From NCBI RefSeq assembly GCF_001761485.1, contig NC_090770.1, positions 1,550,001 through 1,614,000 of the forward strand: DNA of 64,000 bases, read 5' to 3'. Shown here in pieces: positions 1 through 8,768 of the stretch. The position numbers were made by a program, and so were the translations under genes. Source of the DNA: Yarrowia lipolytica (Eukaryota; Ascomycota; Dipodascomycetes; Dipodascales). Every line of letters starts with the position of its first letter. Position 1 is the stretch's first letter. Below the pieces are notes generated by a model that saw only the letters and a program-made list of their open reading frames with translations, did no database searches and was not told the origin of the DNA.

Positions 1-492
1 AACATGAAAGAACTTACCCCAGTTGGATAGAGATCCGAGGCTGGCACGTGACCAGCACGTGACTGGAAAAGGACAAAAAAGGGCAAAGCAAATGGCTGAA
101 GAAGGCGACAAGAATATACTACAGTCATGTGACCTGGTAACAACTCCACCGCTGGCTCGACGGGAGGCGCAATTACATAAGCATACAAAGTCACGTGATT
201 TACCGAGGCCTGTGAAACCTAATAATTCGCCATATACCAGCAAAGCGACGGGTGAAAGACATTACGTAATACACAACGGCTGATACATTAGTAATATTTC
301 GTTAAGTAATATATATCTGAGTCAGATAATTATTTGAGTCGTTCTGAAATGAATCTGTAGGGGAAGTACAAGTACAAGTACTTACAGAACATACTCGTAC
401 TCGTATCACATTCGGCGAAATCAGATACACCTTATGAGTTTACAAAAGTCATGAAGGGTAACTGGCCGTCTGAAGAACAATTCGCACTACTG
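1..492. other. intergenic, CACGTG cluster
   Basis: No gene is supported here. Three CACGTG E-box cores lie at 45-50, 56-61 and 192-197, two of them 11 bp apart and all followed or preceded by GA/AC to give the CACGTGAC-type motif that recurs in promoters across the window. This looks like promoter DNA of a gene lying off the left edge, or 3' flank of the minus-strand gene at 493-747. A run of TACAAGTA-type repeats sits near 366-384. Confidence 0.4.
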
Positions 493-747
493 TTAGTCAT
501 AATAAGCCCGTTTCATGGCTCTGTATCGTTTCAGAAAGTAGAGTGCCTCGAGCTCCTTCTTGACATATTCTCCGAGTTTGATGGCGTTTTCAATCTCCTT
601 GGGATCCGTCAAACCGCTCTTAGCCTTAAACACCTTATGACATCGGTCTCGGAAGTATTTGTATCCTTGGGGATAATCTCGTCCCATCCATAGCAGTTCT
701 TTGTACAGTTGTGTGACCTGGGGTTTGAGGGCCTGTTTTGCTGACAT
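493..747 (-). CDS. LYR-motif electron transfer flavoprotein regulatory factor (ETFRF1/LYRM5-like)
   Basis: An 84-residue protein with an LYK version of the LYR motif at residues 14-16 and the family's signature blocks GRDYP (about residue 23) and KELEALYFLKRYRAMK near the C terminus. These match animal LYRM5/ETFRF1 nearly word for word. The family acts in the mitochondrial matrix, where ETFRF1 binds the electron transfer flavoprotein and can displace its FAD; other LYR proteins serve Fe-S cluster or respiratory-complex assembly together with acyl carrier protein. Length is normal for the family. The ATG is the first in the frame and no intron is needed. It is transcribed divergently from the GNAT gene at 1503, with about 750 bp between them. 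Function is by family similarity; the mitochondrial location is inferred. Confidence 0.88.
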   Translation of the reverse strand: MSAKQALKPQVTQLYKELLWMGRDYPQGYKYFRDRCHKVFKAKSGLTDPKEIENAIKLGEYVKKELEALYFLKRYRAMKRAYYD

Positions 748-1502
748 TGTTGGCGATTGTGATTAGTAATGTGATTTTCAATTCGATTTGTAATGCTGAA
801 AGTTGATTACTCAGACAATTATTGTTATTTTGCTGCTGTTTCGAGGTGCTGGGCTGTTGAGGGGTGTTGCAGAGAGCAATCCGGGGATCTGGCGGGCGGG
901 ATGTAGTTGTGCATATCAGATGCATGTTGATTTGGGGTTAGGGTTAACAATGGGAATAAATTACTAATAAATTGAATAGAAGAAAAAAAATAAAAAAAAA
1001 AAAAAAATAAAGGAATAAAACTTTAAAACAAATAAATAATTACTAATAAAATTGATTACATAAAGATTAAAACAAAGGAGATATCCTACTCCAAGAATTA
1101 AAAGAAATAAATAAATAAATCAATCATCACTCCTTTGTGCGCAATTTTAGTGCGCAAATGTCTTCATTATTATTTGATTTCATTTTACTTCAATATTTAA
1201 TATTGTTAAATCCATGCGACTCATCTCCCAACTCTATGCTTATCAAACTCCGGGAGAGGAAATTTCATGTCATCTAAAACCACCTGGAGATGGTAAAAAT
1301 GAGCCAATTTTGGTGTTAATCGACCCAAATCCATCCAATATCACATCATTTGTCATTTTCTGGCTCCTGACACTCACAAACCCATCAATTAGCCGCCCAC
1401 AAATGCCAAACACCGCGGCATGCACGGCACCAAAACCCTGGAAGTCGATTAACACGATAACAGTCGATCCCCAACTCCTTCTCATCCGCACCAACTCTCA
1501 AA
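748..1502. promoter_or_regulatory. divergent intergenic region with TTAGGG motif
   Basis: Shared upstream region of the minus-strand ETFRF1-like gene and the plus-strand GNAT gene. It holds GGGTTAGGGTTAACA at 935-949 and an A/T-rich stretch from about 955 to 1120 with several A-runs of 8 or more. A second short AT-rich block precedes the GNAT start. No TATA box stands out. Confidence 0.45.
935..949 (+). promoter_or_regulatory. TTAGGG-type double motif, GGGTTAGGGTTAACA
   Basis: Two overlapping GGGTTA units ending in GTTAAC. Exactly the same 15 bases occur at 15451-15465. TTAGGG-like sites are bound in yeasts by Tbf1/Tay1-type Myb proteins, as general promoter factors or as internal telomere-like sites. 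It lies about 190 bp upstream of the ETFRF1-like start codon. Binding is inferred. Confidence 0.45.
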
Positions 1503-2042
1503 ATGACGGACCTCGATGTGTCCGTGTACTCCTCGGAACAACTGCGGGAATCACGTGATTCGGAAAACTACATGGCGTTCATCAACACGTGCTTCGGAAC
1601 AATGCACACGAAATACCATTGCTTCGACACGCCCCGTTTCAGCAACATGGACGAGTTCTACGACGATTTCAAACACCCGGGATCAGTTCTGGCCGTTGCA
1701 CGAGAGCCTGGATCATGTGATATCGTTGCCATGGGCGGGTATCGACCTCTGGACGACCACGAGACTGCTGAGCTCAAGTGTCTGTGTGTCAATCAGCAGC
1801 GAGCGGGTGAGGGCTATGGAGGTTTCATGAACGGGTATGTTGAGAAACTGGCGCATGACAAGGGGTTTCGAAAGATGAACTCCGTTGTGGTCCGCCAGCA
1901 TGGCAATCTGGTGGAGTTTTATCAAAAGTTGGGGTACAAGAAATTGGAGGAGAGGTTGTTGGTGGCTGGAGGAGATGATATGGGGTTTGGCAATGTCATT
2001 GATATTTCCATTTGGTTTATGCAGAAGGATATTACTGCGTGA
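1503..2042 (+). CDS. GNAT-family N-acetyltransferase, copy 1
   Basis: A 179-residue protein with the GNAT fold pattern: a hydrophobic beta strand LKCLCV (about 91-96) leads into the acetyl-CoA pyrophosphate-binding loop QRAGEGYGG (99-107) and helix, followed later by a strand MNSVVV and the FYQKLGYKKLEER block typical of the family's C-terminal half. The substrate cannot be read from sequence. It is clearly paralogous to the protein encoded at 2834-3364: both share FINACFGT/FINTCFGT, a YHCF/FHCF block, HPGxVLAVAR and a GGY(R/K)P motif. Same strand, tandem. The start is the first ATG of the frame with an A at -3. Its size and domain content match small single-domain yeast GNATs. Confidence 0.85.
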   Translation: MTDLDVSVYSSEQLRESRDSENYMAFINTCFGTMHTKYHCFDTPRFSNMDEFYDDFKHPGSVLAVAREPGSCDIVAMGGYRPLDDHETAELKCLCVNQQRAGEGYGGFMNGYVEKLAHDKGFRKMNSVVVRQHGNLVEFYQKLGYKKLEERLLVAGGDDMGFGNVIDISIWFMQKDITA

Positions 2043-2833
2043 TTCCAACGGACCTCTACCGAGCAGTTGTATCACTACAGCTGTATTTCGGAGATGGTAT
2101 TGGTATGAGTATGGTACTAGTACGACTACTTGAAGAGGTGGCACATATGAGACATGTGATACAACCAATTGCATCATGTGACGAAACCAACTGCAGTACT
2201 TGATTTGCTGATCTTCCCATCTCTTCTTCCAACTCCTCTACGTCTTTGGTAGGCTATGGTTTTGACGAGCTTCATCTGGATAGCCGGGTCAATGTCGAGT
2301 GGATCAGCTGTATGTACTGTCATCATACGAGTACATCTCATCAATTACTGTCACCGTCCGAGTACACCTCAATGATAGCTACTGATACCGTTTCAATGAG
2401 ACACCCTTCTGGCCATCGATTGTGATCAGAGCTGTCACCCATGATGGTCTGATTCTTAACTGAAATAATATCAAGTAGATCCAATTTGTAGCTGTGACGA
2501 AATGATGACACATGTTCGATCTTGATCCACTTTGAAGCTCCAGATCAAATCGCATGTTCGATCTTGTTCCGTTTGTCTTAAAGTATCCTGTTGGCGATGG
2601 CTTCACTACGCTGTTGACAAAGTCATGTCAGAAGCAGAGTTGAGACAGAAATTGATATGTTTTTTTCCGTCAATCAATCCAATTCCCAGTAAATAATCGG
2701 TCCATCAGTTTTTTTCGAGTCATTGTCTCCAAAAATCCCCCAATCACGGCTCTTCCGTTCCGATAACGATTCTGATAAGGTTGATGCATGGCTGAACCGG
2801 TACTTCACTTCACATTCAATCACACTCACTCAC
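2043..2833. other. intergenic between the GNAT paralogues
   Basis: About 790 bp. Short TGTGAC/CATGTGA words, the repeated phrase GTTCGATCTTG (2514 and 2554) and degenerate TACGAGTA-type motifs are visible. Nothing coding is defensible. It presumably contains the terminator of copy 1 and the promoter of copy 2. Confidence 0.4.
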
Positions 2834-3364
2834 ATGGCCAATCTGTCGATAACGGTGATTCCGTCGGCGCAGCTCGTCGCCAGCCCCCAGCTCTCTACCT
2901 ACGTCGATTTCATCAACGCGTGTTTCGGCACGGGACACAAACGATTCCATTGCTTCGGAGCGGCTCGATTCGTGGATCTAGACAGCTTCCGCAGCGAGTT
3001 CAGCCACCCAGGGTGCGTTCTGGCGGTCGCACGTGACCCCAAAGCTGGCGAGATTGTCGCCGCAGGAGGATACAAGCCGAATGACGACGGATCGGTCGAC
3101 CTCAAGTGTCTCAGCACAGCCGAGCATCTGGAGGGAACAGGCATCGGCACGTATATGAACACGTACATTGAGAATCTGGCACGTGACCAGGGATTCACAA
3201 AGATCAACGCTGTGGTGGTCAAGGAACATGGAGATTTGTTGGGCTTCTACGAGCGACGAGGATACAAGTCCGTGAGACACGAGCGGTTGGACGTTGGTAG
3301 TCCGGAAGTTGGAGGCAAGAACATTGTAGAGATTGTCTTGGTTCATACTCAGAAGGATTTGTAA
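2834..3364 (+). CDS. GNAT-family N-acetyltransferase, copy 2
   Basis: A 176-residue GNAT protein starting MANLSITVIP. The frame is open upstream to 2723, but the ATG at 2834 has a good context (ACATGG) and aligns with the start of copy 1, so I prefer it. The acetyl-CoA loop reads EGTGIGTYMN, closer to the canonical R/Q-x-x-G-x-G/A than copy 1. The C-terminal FYERRGYKSVRHERL block matches FYQKLGYKKLEERL in copy 1. The two proteins look roughly half identical by eye, so the duplication is not recent. Substrate unknown; a cytosolic small-molecule or peptide acetyltransferase are both possible. Confidence 0.85.
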   Translation: MANLSITVIPSAQLVASPQLSTYVDFINACFGTGHKRFHCFGAARFVDLDSFRSEFSHPGCVLAVARDPKAGEIVAAGGYKPNDDGSVDLKCLSTAEHLEGTGIGTYMNTYIENLARDQGFTKINAVVVKEHGDLLGFYERRGYKSVRHERLDVGSPEVGGKNIVEIVLVHTQKDL

Positions 3365-4445
3365 CTGTGGGGCGGATTGGAGAAATGTCAATTGGAAGTT
3401 GATTCTGGTGATGCCAGGAATCAACGGTGTGAGTAGAAGTAACTGCAATCTCTTACCAGAAGTTCTACCGTACAGTACGGGCACGAGAACGACATTTCCG
3501 GCACAAGCATGAGTACAAGTAACTAAGCAATCTCTTAACAACACACAAGCACAATTACTCGTACTCGTACTGTACTCATACTCGCACTGCTACCTCCCTT
3601 CGTGCGTATGCACTGGTGCAACATTTGCAGGTCTCTCGATTCATAGGATCGACAAAAAATGGAGCCATTGACGAATGAACATCACCATGAAAATCAGCGG
3701 GTGATATTTACCGCAAATGTCGAAATTTCACACAGTTTTGCTCTGTTCTGAGCCTTTCGAATTCCCCATCGACTCACATCAGGGACACTACAAGTGTCAA
3801 TGTCCAGTGCACCTAAAAACGGATCTGACTAATGGGATCTTCCGCATTACCCGCTGATCGGAGTCGAACCATGTCTCTTTGATGTCACACGTCTGCAGGG
3901 ACGCTTTGATTAGCTCCAATGCCATGTTGCGTTGACAAAAGGTGGGCATGAGACACTCGACATGATATCCCTGGAACGACACCGGTTCGAGATGGACTGA
4001 TAACATCAATTGGCACGCCACACGTGGAGAGCCGCCTCAGATAACCAACTAGCGCTGTCTGTCGGACCGAGGCCAGCCCAATTACACGCACAAAACGGCA
4101 CTAAACGCAAACCCAGAACATGAGACAAGAGTGAGTGAGACAGGGTGGAGAAATGAGAGATAGAGGAGAAGGAGGAGACGAGAAATGTGACCATGGCGGT
4201 GGAGAGAAGAGGAAAAAAGAAACTACAAGTATCCAGCACAAGGAGACACTGCTGAGACATTACATTTCTGTCCAATGGGGTGTGATCGACAACTCTGTTT
4301 CACTAGCCTAAACGGCGATACCGCCTTGCCTGTCTTGATCACGCTCCTTGTCCTCTGACTCAAGTCGCAACTCCTTTGTTCTGACCCACCATGGGGTATA
4401 TATAGGGTAGCCGGTGTTATTGCTCATGACGACAACCGATTTGAC
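3365..4445. promoter_or_regulatory. upstream region of the P450 gene
   Basis: About 1.1 kb. It holds TACGAGTA-like repeats at 3472-3595, a polypurine GAGA-rich stretch (about 4110-4215) and a strong TATA box at 4397-4405. ALK genes are induced by alkanes through the Yas1/Yas2 bHLH pair binding ARE1-type sites. I do not see an unambiguous ARE1 copy and do not claim one. Confidence 0.5.
4397..4405 (+). promoter_or_regulatory. TATA box of the P450 gene
   Basis: TATATATAG lies 41 bp upstream of the ATG at 4446. An out-of-frame ATG at 4426 lies between the two, so the transcription start decides whether the leader carries a short overlapping upstream frame. Confidence 0.6.
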
Positions 4446-6026
4446 ATGTTCCAGCTATTCTCGATACTGGTGCTGGCTTTCACAACTGCCCTGGTCGCCC
4501 AGCTGGCGTATAACCAGTACGACTATCAACGCAAGGTCAAGAAGTTTGGATGTGGCCAGCTCCGTGTGGCTGAAAACGGACTGTTTGGCTGGAAAGGCCT
4601 GCGAGAAGTGCTCCGTATCAACAAGTACAAGTTGGGTCCTGCTGCCTTGAAGGACCGGTTTGAAAAGTACGGCAAGACGCATGTGTTCCACGTCGGTCCG
4701 TCTCCTCTCATCACTACCATGGATCCGGAGAACATCAAGGCCATGTTGGCCACCCAGTTCAAGGACTTTTGTCTCATTGCCAGATACAAAGCCCTGGGAC
4801 CCATGCTTGGAGACGGCATTTTCACCCTCGATGGACACGGCTGGACCCATTCTCGGGCTCTGTTGCGTCCTCAGTTTGCAAGAGAGCAGGTCTCTCGACT
4901 CGATTCCATCGAACATCACTTTCAGATTCTCAAAAAGTGCATTTCCAAGGAAATGAGCGACAAGAGAGACACACAAAGAGGCTTTGACATCCAAAACCTC
5001 TTCTTTCTCATGACCCTGGACACTGCCACCGAGTTTCTGTTTGGCTCGTCGGTCGATTCTCTGGTGGACTTTCTCGACGATCCTTCTATTCAGACTGGAG
5101 ACCACGGAGGGATTGACGAGGCCGCAAGAAAGGGCTTCAGCAACGCATTCAACCGTGCTCAGGAGCTGAGCTCTCTCAGAACTCGTCTTCACAAGCTGTA
5201 TTGGGTGATTGGAACCCTGGCTGTCAGGGAACCATACCACCGATACAATAGAGAAGTCAAGACGTTTGTGGACCATTACGCAGCCAAGGCGATTAAAGCC
5301 CGCAACGAAAAGAACACCGATCTGCTCGATAACGACAAGTACATCTTCATGTATGAGCTGGTCAAAGAGACCTCCAATCCCATCACCCTGAGAGACCAGA
5401 TGCTCAACATTTTGCTGGCTGGAAGAGACACCACCGCCTCGATGCTCTCATGGATATATTTCAGGCTTGCCCGTGACCCTAAGCGATATGCCAAGCTCCG
5501 AGCGGCAGTTCTGGCTGACTTTGGACCGGGCCCCGAGAATATTACGTTTGAGTCGCTCAAGAAATGCGACTACCTGCGATACGTGTTGAACGAGTCCCTC
5601 CGAGTGTATCCTGTGGTACCCATCAATGCTCGAACCGCTTCTCGCGACACCACTCTACCTCGAGGAGGAGGGCCTGATGGATCACAGCCCATCTTTGTGC
5701 CCAAGGGGCAAACCGTGTCATACTCAGTCTGGTGGACCCACCGAGACCCCGAATTCTGGGGACAGGACGCTGAGGAGTTCATTCCCGAGCGATGGGACAC
5801 CAAGAACGGCAGTATTGGACGAGGATGGGAGTACCTGCCGTTCAATGGAGGTCCTCGAATTTGTTTAGGTCAACAGTTTGCCTTGACTGAGGTGGGATAC
5901 GTGTTGAGTCGGATGGTACAGACCTACGAGACGCTGGAAAGTGGAGACACCAAGCCCTTGCCTCCGCTCTACAACCATGCCTTGACTCTGTGTCACCAGG
6001 AGGGCGTTTGGATTAAGACGGAGTGA
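4446..6026 (+). CDS. ALK7: cytochrome P450, CYP52 family (n-alkane/fatty-acid hydroxylase)
   Basis: A 526-residue microsomal class II P450. Residues about 3-20 form the N-terminal membrane anchor. The I-helix oxygen-activation motif AGRDTT is at 325-330, the K-helix ExxR at E383-R386, and the heme loop FNGGPRICLG at 466-475 with Cys473 as the heme thiolate. CYP52 hallmarks include the NARTASRDTTLPRGGG stretch and GWEYLPFNGGPRICLG. The family performs terminal (omega) hydroxylation of alkanes and fatty acids in the endoplasmic reticulum, using NADPH-P450 reductase. Y. lipolytica has twelve ALK genes. I chose ALK7 because, from memory, it lies a short way from FBP1 on chromosome A, as here. The family call is near certain; the paralogue number is less so. 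No intron is needed and all key residues are present. Confidence 0.9.
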   Translation: MFQLFSILVLAFTTALVAQLAYNQYDYQRKVKKFGCGQLRVAENGLFGWKGLREVLRINKYKLGPAALKDRFEKYGKTHVFHVGPSPLITTMDPENIKAMLATQFKDFCLIARYKALGPMLGDGIFTLDGHGWTHSRALLRPQFAREQVSRLDSIEHHFQILKKCISKEMSDKRDTQRGFDIQNLFFLMTLDTATEFLFGSSVDSLVDFLDDPSIQTGDHGGIDEAARKGFSNAFNRAQELSSLRTRLHKLYWVIGTLAVREPYHRYNREVKTFVDHYAAKAIKARNEKNTDLLDNDKYIFMYELVKETSNPITLRDQMLNILLAGRDTTASMLSWIYFRLARDPKRYAKLRAAVLADFGPGPENITFESLKKCDYLRYVLNESLRVYPVVPINARTASRDTTLPRGGGPDGSQPIFVPKGQTVSYSVWWTHRDPEFWGQDAEEFIPERWDTKNGSIGRGWEYLPFNGGPRICLGQQFALTEVGYVLSRMVQTYETLESGDTKPLPPLYNHALTLCHQEGVWIKTE

Positions 6027-6287
6027 GGCGTGACTGTTCGCGACCAGAATGTCAACTACATGTCAATGCACGATTTATCTGTAATCTCTGAATCAATTAT
6101 TCTCACTTTTTATACCGGTTGATACAAATCGTGACAATTGCTTGCTGACGGTGGCTGGGCGGATTAATGATGGTTGCAAGGAGTGCACATCTTCAAACCA
6201 AACATGACTCAACAATTATAGTACAAAAAAGCGACTTTCAATAGTTTTTGCGAAAATCGCGCTTAGTCAGCACTCGTGACAAAAAGA

Positions 6288-6387
6288 TGATATCCGTGAG
6301 ATTCGAACTCACGCCTCCGAAGAGACCAGGAAATTCGTTAAGGTATTAGCCTTAACCTGGCGCCTTAGACCGCTCGGCCAGGATACC
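6288..6387 (-). tRNA. tRNA-Leu(AAG) with intron
   Basis: The minus strand folds as a class II tRNA: acceptor GGTATCC pairs with GGATATC (one G-U), then discriminator A. The B-box GTTCGAATC and a long variable arm (CTCTTCGGAG) are present. The anticodon loop begins TTAAGG, giving AAG, which reads CTT/CTC leucine codons. An intron of about 18 nt follows position 37 and contains CTTAA, able to pair with the anticodon region as in standard pre-tRNA introns. Confidence 0.95.
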
Positions 6388-6537
6388 ATTTTGTGAAAAA
6401 TTTGTTTTCTTGGTCACTATGTTTATATTTCTGCTTAGTCATAGTCGCAACCCGAAATACAAAACTACGAAACGAAGACGCATTTTTATAACAAATAAGA
6501 TGCCAATTCAATGGCACGATAAAATACACTATAAATA

Positions 6538-8385
6538 CTAATACTTACCTTCTATCAACATGGAGACGTAGCCTTTGACCTTGTCCATGTTTCTATGCAG
6601 GCCGTCTAACTTGTCCTGCTGACCCAGCTGGTGTAGAAGCTCCTCATTCTTCAGACCAATGACATAGGCCCACACACAGTCTGAAGCAGCAACAGCAGCT
6701 TGAAGAGACGACTCCATGGCTACAGTCTTTTCGGCAATGGTGTCGAAACGGTCCACGCATACCAACGAACACACGTACGACAGCTGCTGGGTCATTCCCA
6801 TGTTGAGGGCTCTCCAAGCCTTCTGCATGCTCTCTTGGCGCTGAAGAAGCGTCGTGTCTGGTGAGTTTTGCACCAGCTGGATGATTTCGCTCATGGCATT
6901 CTTGACCACATGATGTTCGTCCGGCAGTTCGCCCATGGTCTGTCGCAGAGCATTAAGGTTCTCTTCCGACGGATCCAGGCTGCAAATATTACCAATAGCT
7001 GCCCAGTAGATTCCGTCTTGCGGCGAGATACGACGGTAGTACCCGAGAGCGTTTTCAGGTCGACCTCCTGCATGTGCGCCTAGTCCTGCAACGAGCCAGG
7101 ATAATGACTGTAGCTCTTCAGCTTCCTTTTCAGGCAGCTTCTTCGACAGGGACACAAACTTGTCGAGCGCTCGACGGCCCTTCTTGAATGCCAAGCTGCA
7201 GAACTCGATCAACGACAGATACAAGTATGCTGTGCACTGCAGCTTGAGCTGCTGGGTCAATGCATCGGATACGTGAGAGAAGGATGATGCTTGCAGAGGA
7301 GCTTGCGTATCGTTGTCTCTCTCGGTAAGTCGAATGCACGTTTTGAGAAGCTCGCGAGCTGCAGATTTTGTCTTGTAGTATCGAAGACGCGACAGCGCTA
7401 TGAGCAGATAGGAGAGCTGAACGCATTGCTGTTGTGTCAACCATTGAATGTTGAATGTGCTTCCGTGTCCTCCCGTCAGCTTAATACTACCATCAATGTA
7501 CCAGTTGTCCCAGCTCTTGTCCGGCTTGTTGGCTGCCTGTTGGTTGAGGTGGCCCAAAAACGCTTCCAGAGCGTTGGAGGCCTCCTTGACAGGTTGAAAG
7601 TGGTCTCGTTGAAGTGTGATCATGAGAGTGACCATGAGACGCAACATTGTCACCTGGGGAACATAGAAAGACAGGTTGGCTTGTTGTTCGACTTGCCTGA
7701 GTTGTTGCAATACAGCCATGTTGCTCTCTGTGTTGTGTCTGTTCAGATCGAGGGCTTTGATGAAGCCGTAGAGGACGAGAAACGACTTGGGTGGTCCGTC
7801 CGGCAGGTTTTGCCACTGCTGTGAGATTTCAAACGCCTGTTGGGGGCTCGTGTCCAGTGTCAGGTCGAACTGGTACATCTGCAGAGTGTAGTAGGAGTAG
7901 TTTTCGTGCATGTTGCTGAACTTTTCGAGACATTTGGTGCAGTGGTACAACGCGGCCTTTCTGTTGGTGCTACTGAGGACGCGTACATTGAGACATTCCA
8001 TCTGCAGAACCAGGTCCCACAGTCCGCTTTGGCTCGCCATTCCAATGCCCTTGCTGAGTAGCGACTCGACTCGGTCCAGACATGCCGTCTCGCAGTACAG
8101 AACCTGCGCCAGAATGTACATTGTGTAGCAGCGTGTGATCTGTGGACAGTTACGGTCGTTGATGACCGTTTCGAGTGACGTGATGCCCACCGTCAGCAGG
8201 TGTCGGTATTGTTGCAGTTGTTCGGTCGTTTTGACCTGCGACGCCAGCGACGAGGCGGTCCACAGAATCTCGTGCGCTGTGTAGATCAGCAGGTCGCGTC
8301 CCTCATGGCTCAGCTCGGCTGCCGCGTTCATGGTGCGAGTGTTGTGTAGTTGTAAAGTGGTGACATCGTTAGATGCAGGGTGCAT
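6538..8385 (-). CDS. MAU2: MAU2/SCC4-like cohesin loading factor
   Basis: A 615-residue, mostly helical protein made of degenerate TPR-like repeats. The N-terminal third has the pattern of the cohesin-loader family: helices around TSLETVINDRNCPQITRCYT, then LAQVLYCETACLDRVESLL and SKGIGMA, followed by further helix pairs to the C terminus. In other fungi (Scc4, Ssl3) this subunit binds the N terminus of Scc2/NIPBL and targets cohesin loading to chromatin. Assignment rests on repeat pattern, length and these blocks, not on a catalytic motif, so other TPR scaffolds are possible. The first ATG is at 8385; a second in-frame ATG at 8331 (MNAAAELS) is equally plausible. The stop codon region reads GGTAAGTATTAG, so a 5' splice site GTAAGT overlaps the end; splicing there would change only the last residues. 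Confidence 0.7.
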   Translation of the reverse strand: MHPASNDVTTLQLHNTRTMNAAAELSHEGRDLLIYTAHEILWTASSLASQVKTTEQLQQYRHLLTVGITSLETVINDRNCPQITRCYTMYILAQVLYCETACLDRVESLLSKGIGMASQSGLWDLVLQMECLNVRVLSSTNRKAALYHCTKCLEKFSNMHENYSYYTLQMYQFDLTLDTSPQQAFEISQQWQNLPDGPPKSFLVLYGFIKALDLNRHNTESNMAVLQQLRQVEQQANLSFYVPQVTMLRLMVTLMITLQRDHFQPVKEASNALEAFLGHLNQQAANKPDKSWDNWYIDGSIKLTGGHGSTFNIQWLTQQQCVQLSYLLIALSRLRYYKTKSAARELLKTCIRLTERDNDTQAPLQASSFSHVSDALTQQLKLQCTAYLYLSLIEFCSLAFKKGRRALDKFVSLSKKLPEKEAEELQSLSWLVAGLGAHAGGRPENALGYYRRISPQDGIYWAAIGNICSLDPSEENLNALRQTMGELPDEHHVVKNAMSEIIQLVQNSPDTTLLQRQESMQKAWRALNMGMTQQLSYVCSLVCVDRFDTIAEKTVAMESSLQAAVAASDCVWAYVIGLKNEELLHQLGQQDKLDGLHRNMDKVKGYVSMLIEGKY

Positions 8386-8618
8386 AAACTTTACTGTGTT
8401 GGGTTTGAGTATTTAGTTGGGATAATAGTTGGGATTTGTTTAGGGGACGATGGAATGGCCTACCGTGAAATGTGCCTCCTCCTCTTCCCCGGACTGAGAT
8501 GTATACTGGTTGGACCGCCAGTTTGTTACCGGAAATTCTGAATTATCTTGTGTTTTTGTGGTTCAGAAAACTCCATTTTGCTTGCATTTCGATACATATA
8601 AATTTGACGTTTGATCCG

Positions 8619-8768
8619 AAAAAAAAAAAAATATATAAAATTATAAAAATATGTATATATAAAACTAATAAATATATATATATAAAGTATAAAATTATAT
8701 ATATAAAGTATAAAATATATATAAAATATAAAAAATATATACAAAATAAGAAATAATTTATAATAAAC
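8619..8768. repeat. AT-rich low-complexity tract
   Basis: A 13-base A run is followed by about 135 bp of irregular ATATATAAAAT repeats with almost no G or C. It could act as a nucleosome-free or easily unwound element. The open frames across it are compositional artefacts. Confidence 0.8.
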
